Made by a program: the position numbers and the translations under genes. This document shows, piece by piece, positions 15,418 through 18,046 of a DNA stretch of 18,046 bases. Each line of letters begins with the position of its first letter. Within the stretch, counting starts at the first letter, position 1. The DNA comes from a bacterium. GTDB taxonomy: Bacteria; Ratteibacteria; UBA8468; B48-G9; JAFGKM01. Under the pieces are notes generated by a model. The model was not told the origin of the DNA. It searched no databases and saw nothing but the letters and a program-made list of their open reading frames with translations. The stretch covers positions 1 through 18,046 of the forward strand of contig JAKPNC010000229.1 of the NCBI GenBank assembly GCA_029548585.1, written 5' to 3'.

Positions 15418-15933
15418 ATGAAACAGGGTATAGAAAAAATCAGGTTTTTTGTTTCCGACATTGACGGGGTTCTCACCGACGGAAAGGTCTTCTACCAGGG
15501 CAGCTCCCTGCAGAGGTTTTTCTGCATAAAGGACGGCGTGGCGTTCAGACTCCTCAAGATTGCCGGAATCAAAACCGTGCTTGTCAGCGGCAGAAAATCG
15601 AAGGCAACGGCAGCGAGATTCGGAGAGCTCGGCCTCGACTTTTACTACGAGGGAATAGACGACAAGGTCTCCCTGATGGTGAAATTCCTATCTGAAAACG
15701 GCGGATCCTGGGAAGAAATCTCTTACATGGGAGACGACCTGCCGGACCTGCCGGTGATTCAGAAATCAGGGATATCCTTCGCCCCGGGGGACGCCTCGGA
15801 AGAAGTACGCAGGGCTGCCGATTACGTATGCGCCAAAAACGGTGGAGAAGGAGCTTTCAGGGAAGCCGCGGAATTCATACTCAAGGAGCAGAAAAAATGG
15901 GAAGAAACCTTAAGAAAATTCTTTTCATCCTGA
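15418..15933 (+). CDS. kdsC: Kdo-8-phosphate phosphatase
   Basis: KdsC removes phosphate from Kdo-8-phosphate to give Kdo. The 171-residue protein is a C0-type HAD phosphatase without a cap: FVSDIDGVLTDG holds the nucleophile and acid Asp (14 and 16), VLVSGRKSKATAARFGELGL is motif II with its preceding strand, GIDDKVSLM supplies the motif III Lys, and YMGDDLPDLPVI is motif IV. The ATG follows kdsD by 12 bases; the ribosome-binding site is weak, as expected for coupled translation. The 3' end overlaps the next lipoprotein gene by 37 bases. This completes arabinose 5-phosphate to Kdo synthesis in three adjacent genes. Confidence 0.95.
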   Translation: MKQGIEKIRFFVSDIDGVLTDGKVFYQGSSLQRFFCIKDGVAFRLLKIAGIKTVLVSGRKSKATAARFGELGLDFYYEGIDDKVSLMVKFLSENGGSWEEISYMGDDLPDLPVIQKSGISFAPGDASEEVRRAADYVCAKNGGEGAFREAAEFILKEQKKWEETLRKFFSS

Positions 15934-16454
15934 CAATCGTTTTCCTTGCCTACGGTTGTTCGCCGAAGAAGGACGAACCCAGGGAAGAAAGCGTACAGGA
16001 GAACGTTGGAAAATTCACGCTCAGGCAGTTTGCCGAAAAAACGAGCTTTGTGCTTTCAGGGGAATCTGCAGAAATATCACAGTCCGGAAAATCTCCTTCC
16101 GTGAAAAGCCCATCCCTTTCCCTCAAGACATCTTCCGAGATGATAGAGATAACGACGGGCAAGACAGGGAAAGGGCAGTTCGACCTGCTGCCCGAGACGA
16201 AAAAGGTAAGCAGGATAGTCTTCACGGGCAGCGTGAAAATAGTTTACAGGGAGATATCAACAGGAAAGACATCCATGCAGGGAAGTTGCAGCAAGCTCAC
16301 CTATATCGAAGCGGACAAGATGCTCGTGATGGAAGGCTCGCCCGTCCTGGAAAGGGGCAGCAGCAGATTCTCAGGAGACGTTATAAGGTATAATTTCAGC
16401 GATAACACGTTAAATATCGAAGGAAGCGTTAATGTCCAGATTCCTGCGGAATAA
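15897..16454 (+). CDS. OstA-like LPS-transport lipoprotein (LptC/LptA type)
   Basis: This 185-residue protein probably carries LPS across the periplasm as part of the Lpt bridge. It starts MGRNLKKILFILTIVFLAYG followed by Cys21, a lipoprotein-type signal (lipobox LAYGC, slightly off consensus). The mature part is a beta-rich OstA-like domain: FTGSVKIVYRE, GSCSKLTYIEADKMLVMEG, SPVLERGSSRFSGDVIRYNF, NTLNIEGSVNV. The second half resembles LptA more than LptC (GSPVLERG...SGDVIRYN), while its place after kdsC and the membrane-anchoring N-terminus fit LptC. I start it at ATG 15897, preceded by AAGGAG at good spacing; an upstream in-frame ATG at 15828 lies deep in kdsC and would hide the signal. It overlaps the next gene by 23 bases. 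No lptA or lptB follows. Confidence 0.75.
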   Translation: MGRNLKKILFILTIVFLAYGCSPKKDEPREESVQENVGKFTLRQFAEKTSFVLSGESAEISQSGKSPSVKSPSLSLKTSSEMIEITTGKTGKGQFDLLPETKKVSRIVFTGSVKIVYREISTGKTSMQGSCSKLTYIEADKMLVMEGSPVLERGSSRFSGDVIRYNFSDNTLNIEGSVNVQIPAE

Positions 16455-17436
16455 TGCTCTCGTCCTTTTTTTGTTTCTCCTTTTCCGGGGGTCGTGCTAC
16501 CCTCAGGACATAGATGTCTGCCTGTGGAAAGGACGGGATTACCAGTCAGCGCTCCCCGCACTCCGGAGGAAGTATCCGGGAAGTTTCACCGTCAAGCGCT
16601 TGGGAGGGCAGTCGGTTATAATCAACAGGCTGGACCTTGAGACATACCTGGCAGGAGTTCTTTCAAAAGAGATGGATTCCCTTTGGCCCTCCGAGGCCCT
16701 AAAAGCGCAGGCAGTTCTTTCCAGGACATTCGCGGTGAACAAGATCAACGAAAACAGGCATAAGAGCCTGCCTTACGACATAGAAAACTCCATATACCAC
16801 CAGGTATACGGATCCGCAGGCTGCGCCAGGATTGAAGAAGCGGTCCTCGCAACACGCGGTGAAGTCCTTTCGAGCGGAGGTGATATCGGGCAAGTCTTTT
16901 TCCATGCCAGCTGCGGAGGCAGGACGGCGACCCCGGAAGAAGTATGGGGAGGAAAGTACGACCTCATAAAGTCAGTGGATGACCCCTACTGCGAGGGCAC
17001 GCCCTACCACAGCTGGATCAAGAGACTCAGCCTCTCTTATATATCCCGCGCGGTCGTTTTCCCCGACCTTGCCGAAATAGAGATTTCTTCAAGGAGCGTA
17101 AGCGGAAGGATTAATAACTTGAAGCTTATCTCCAAAAATGGTATTATACGTCATATATCGGCCCACAGGTTCAGGATGGAAATAAACAGCAAGGCTCCAA
17201 GGATTGCTTTTAACGAACCCTTCGTAATTCCTGGAACAAATTTTACAATAAATCGGGAAGGCGAAACCCTCATTTTCTCAGGCGCCGGGTATGGCCACGG
17301 GGTCGGCATGTGCCAGTGGGGAGCCCGCAGGATGGCTGACTCGGGCAAAAACTACAGGGAGATACTCTCTCACTATTTCCCAGCCTTTTCCCTTGGAATT
17401 TGCGATTACATAGCAGATACAAAGAACAAGGAGTAA
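16432..17436 (+). CDS. SpoIID/LytB-domain protein (putative peptidoglycan lytic transglycosylase)
   Basis: SpoIID-family enzymes cleave peptidoglycan glycan strands stripped of stem peptides; outside spore formers, members act in cell wall remodelling. The 334-residue protein begins with a hydrophobic signal (NNALVLFLFLLF). It then shows INRLDLETYLAGVLSKEMDSL (the YLAGVLSKEM Glu80 aligns with the catalytic Glu of SpoIID), PSEALKAQAVLSRTFAV, FFHASCGGRTATPEEVWGG, KSVDDPYC, and the terminal GAGYGHGVGMCQWGARRMA. All hallmark motifs are present and length is typical. Export to the periplasm is likely. Its start lies 23 bases inside the lipoprotein gene, an unusual marriage of a wall enzyme with LPS genes. 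Whether it serves envelope growth or LPS bridge assembly is unknown. Confidence 0.9.
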   Translation: MSRFLRNNALVLFLFLLFRGSCYPQDIDVCLWKGRDYQSALPALRRKYPGSFTVKRLGGQSVIINRLDLETYLAGVLSKEMDSLWPSEALKAQAVLSRTFAVNKINENRHKSLPYDIENSIYHQVYGSAGCARIEEAVLATRGEVLSSGGDIGQVFFHASCGGRTATPEEVWGGKYDLIKSVDDPYCEGTPYHSWIKRLSLSYISRAVVFPDLAEIEISSRSVSGRINNLKLISKNGIIRHISAHRFRMEINSKAPRIAFNEPFVIPGTNFTINREGETLIFSGAGYGHGVGMCQWGARRMADSGKNYREILSHYFPAFSLGICDYIADTKNKE

Positions 17437-17438
17437 AA

Positions 17439-17732
17439 ATGGACATTAAGATTCACTCTGCCGTTGAAATAGACGAGAAATTCAGGGAGTACATAAACGA
17501 GAAATTCGGCAAACTTGGAAAGTTCATATTCGGCAAGGGACAGGCCGAGTTGTACATCAAGAAGGAAGGTCACATGTTCCTTTCAGAGATAAAGATCACA
17601 TCCAAGAATCCCACCATATTCATAGAAGAAAAGAATGACGACCTTAACACGGGCATAGAGATACTTTACGACAGGGCTAAAAGGCAGTTGAGAAAACTTC
17701 ATGACAAGATCACTGAAATACCACACAGTTGA
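17439..17732 (+). CDS. hpf: Ribosome hibernation promoting factor (short form)
   Basis: HPF binds the 30S subunit in stationary or stressed cells and silences ribosomes. The 97-residue protein starts MDIKIHSAVEIDEKFREYIN and contains KFGKLGKF, AELYIKKEGHMFLSEIKIT and a C-terminal helix DRAKRQLRKLHDKIT, matching the single-domain short HPF/YhbH type with no C-terminal dimerisation extension. I choose the ATG at 17439, where AAGGAG is well spaced and the family start fits; the frame is open back to a TTG at 17400 inside the previous gene. It lies two bases after the SpoIID-like gene and just before ptsN, the usual hpf-ptsN neighbourhood of Gram-negative bacteria. Confidence 0.94.
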   Translation: MDIKIHSAVEIDEKFREYINEKFGKLGKFIFGKGQAELYIKKEGHMFLSEIKITSKNPTIFIEEKNDDLNTGIEILYDRAKRQLRKLHDKITEIPHS

Positions 17733-17771
17733 TTTACAACATAAAATAAAAGGTGGAAAAGGAGCGGGAAA

Positions 17772-18046
17772 ATGATGATAACGGATTTTCTTAAGGAAGA
17801 TTGCATATTGGTTAACCTGAAGAGCAAGGAGAAGAAAGAGGCTCTTGAAGAGCTTCTCATCCTGCTGAAAAACAAGAATTACATCAAGGACAGCAAAGAG
17901 ATACTGGAAACGGTGCTTGAAAGGGAAAAGCTGGGATCAACGGGAATAGGCCAGGGGATAGCGGTTCCCCATGCAAAGACCGACCAGATCGAGAATCTCG
18001 TGGGAGCCGTCGGCATTTCAACAAACGGGATTTCCTTCAATTCTCT
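17772..18046 (+). CDS. ptsN: PTS IIA-like nitrogen regulatory protein, N-terminal part (runs off the window)
   Basis: PtsN-type EIIA domains receive phosphate from the PTS-Ntr chain and regulate rather than transport. About 91 residues are present of a usual 150. They start MMITDFLKEDCILVNLKSKE and contain KEALEELLILL, ETVLEREKLGSTGIGQGIAVPHAK, in which His67 is the phospho-acceptor, and VGAVGIS. GGAG lies seven bases before the first of two adjacent ATG codons (17772 and 17775); either could be used. Its place after hpf is the standard hpf-ptsN order, although rpoN, usually just upstream of hpf, is missing. The 3' part lies beyond the window. Confidence 0.93.
   Translation, partial: MMITDFLKEDCILVNLKSKEKKEALEELLILLKNKNYIKDSKEILETVLEREKLGSTGIGQGIAVPHAKTDQIENLVGAVGISTNGISFNS

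Noticed and set aside
1..18046. CRISPR arrays, insertion sequences, tRNA or rRNA genes, prophage genes.
   Set aside because: No repeat-spacer pattern, transposase, terminal inverted repeats or recognisable structural RNA was seen; the window is densely packed with housekeeping genes.

Overview
The window comes from a Gram-negative (LPS-making) bacterium of roughly 50% GC with heavy use of AGG (Arg) and ATA (Ile) codons. Kdo and lipid A genes (kdsA, kdsD, kdsC, lpxK, an OstA-type lipoprotein), a SpoIID/LytB protein, an EndoQ-type repair nuclease and an archaeal-like GMP synthetase subunit occur together. This points to a poorly sampled lineage (Nitrospirota, Omnitrophota or relatives are possible). 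The phylum cannot be fixed from sequence reading alone.

Two tightly packed gene blocks diverge from an 88-base gap at 9850-9937. Leftward (minus strand): a doubtful small ORF, a 111-residue unknown protein, a CCA-adding/poly(A) polymerase family enzyme, a HIT-family Ap4A phosphorylase-like protein, endonuclease Q, lpxK, then after a structured 167-base leader guaA (ATP-pyrophosphatase part only), purF, carA and the 5' part of carB. Rightward (plus strand): nusA, infB, hinT, kdsA, kdsD, kdsC, an LptC/LptA-like lipoprotein, a spoIID-like gene, hpf, and the start of ptsN. Most genes within a block overlap or lie within about 25 bases of each other, so each block looks co-transcribed. A near-consensus sigma-70 promoter reads into nusA.

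The most unusual part is 1-4763. Four consecutive nucleotide-biosynthesis genes normally encode three glutamine-dependent amidotransferases, and here every glutamine-handling module is lost or damaged. GuaA has no glutaminase domain. PurF keeps its catalytic Cys but lacks the conserved Arg and oxyanion Asn of class II amidotransferases. CarA lacks the whole Cys-His-Glu triad and most glutamine ligands. carA also carries an in-frame amber codon at position 40 where the family has Glu. The synthetase parts of the same enzymes look intact. The simplest reading is that these enzymes run on free ammonia, or on glutaminase subunits encoded elsewhere; this is inference.

The rightward block joins transcription/translation factors to the Kdo and LPS-export pathway. 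It departs from the common bacterial orders: there is no rimP, ylxR or rbfA around nusA-infB, and no lptA, lptB or rpoN between the OstA-type gene and hpf-ptsN, where a SpoIID-like gene sits instead.
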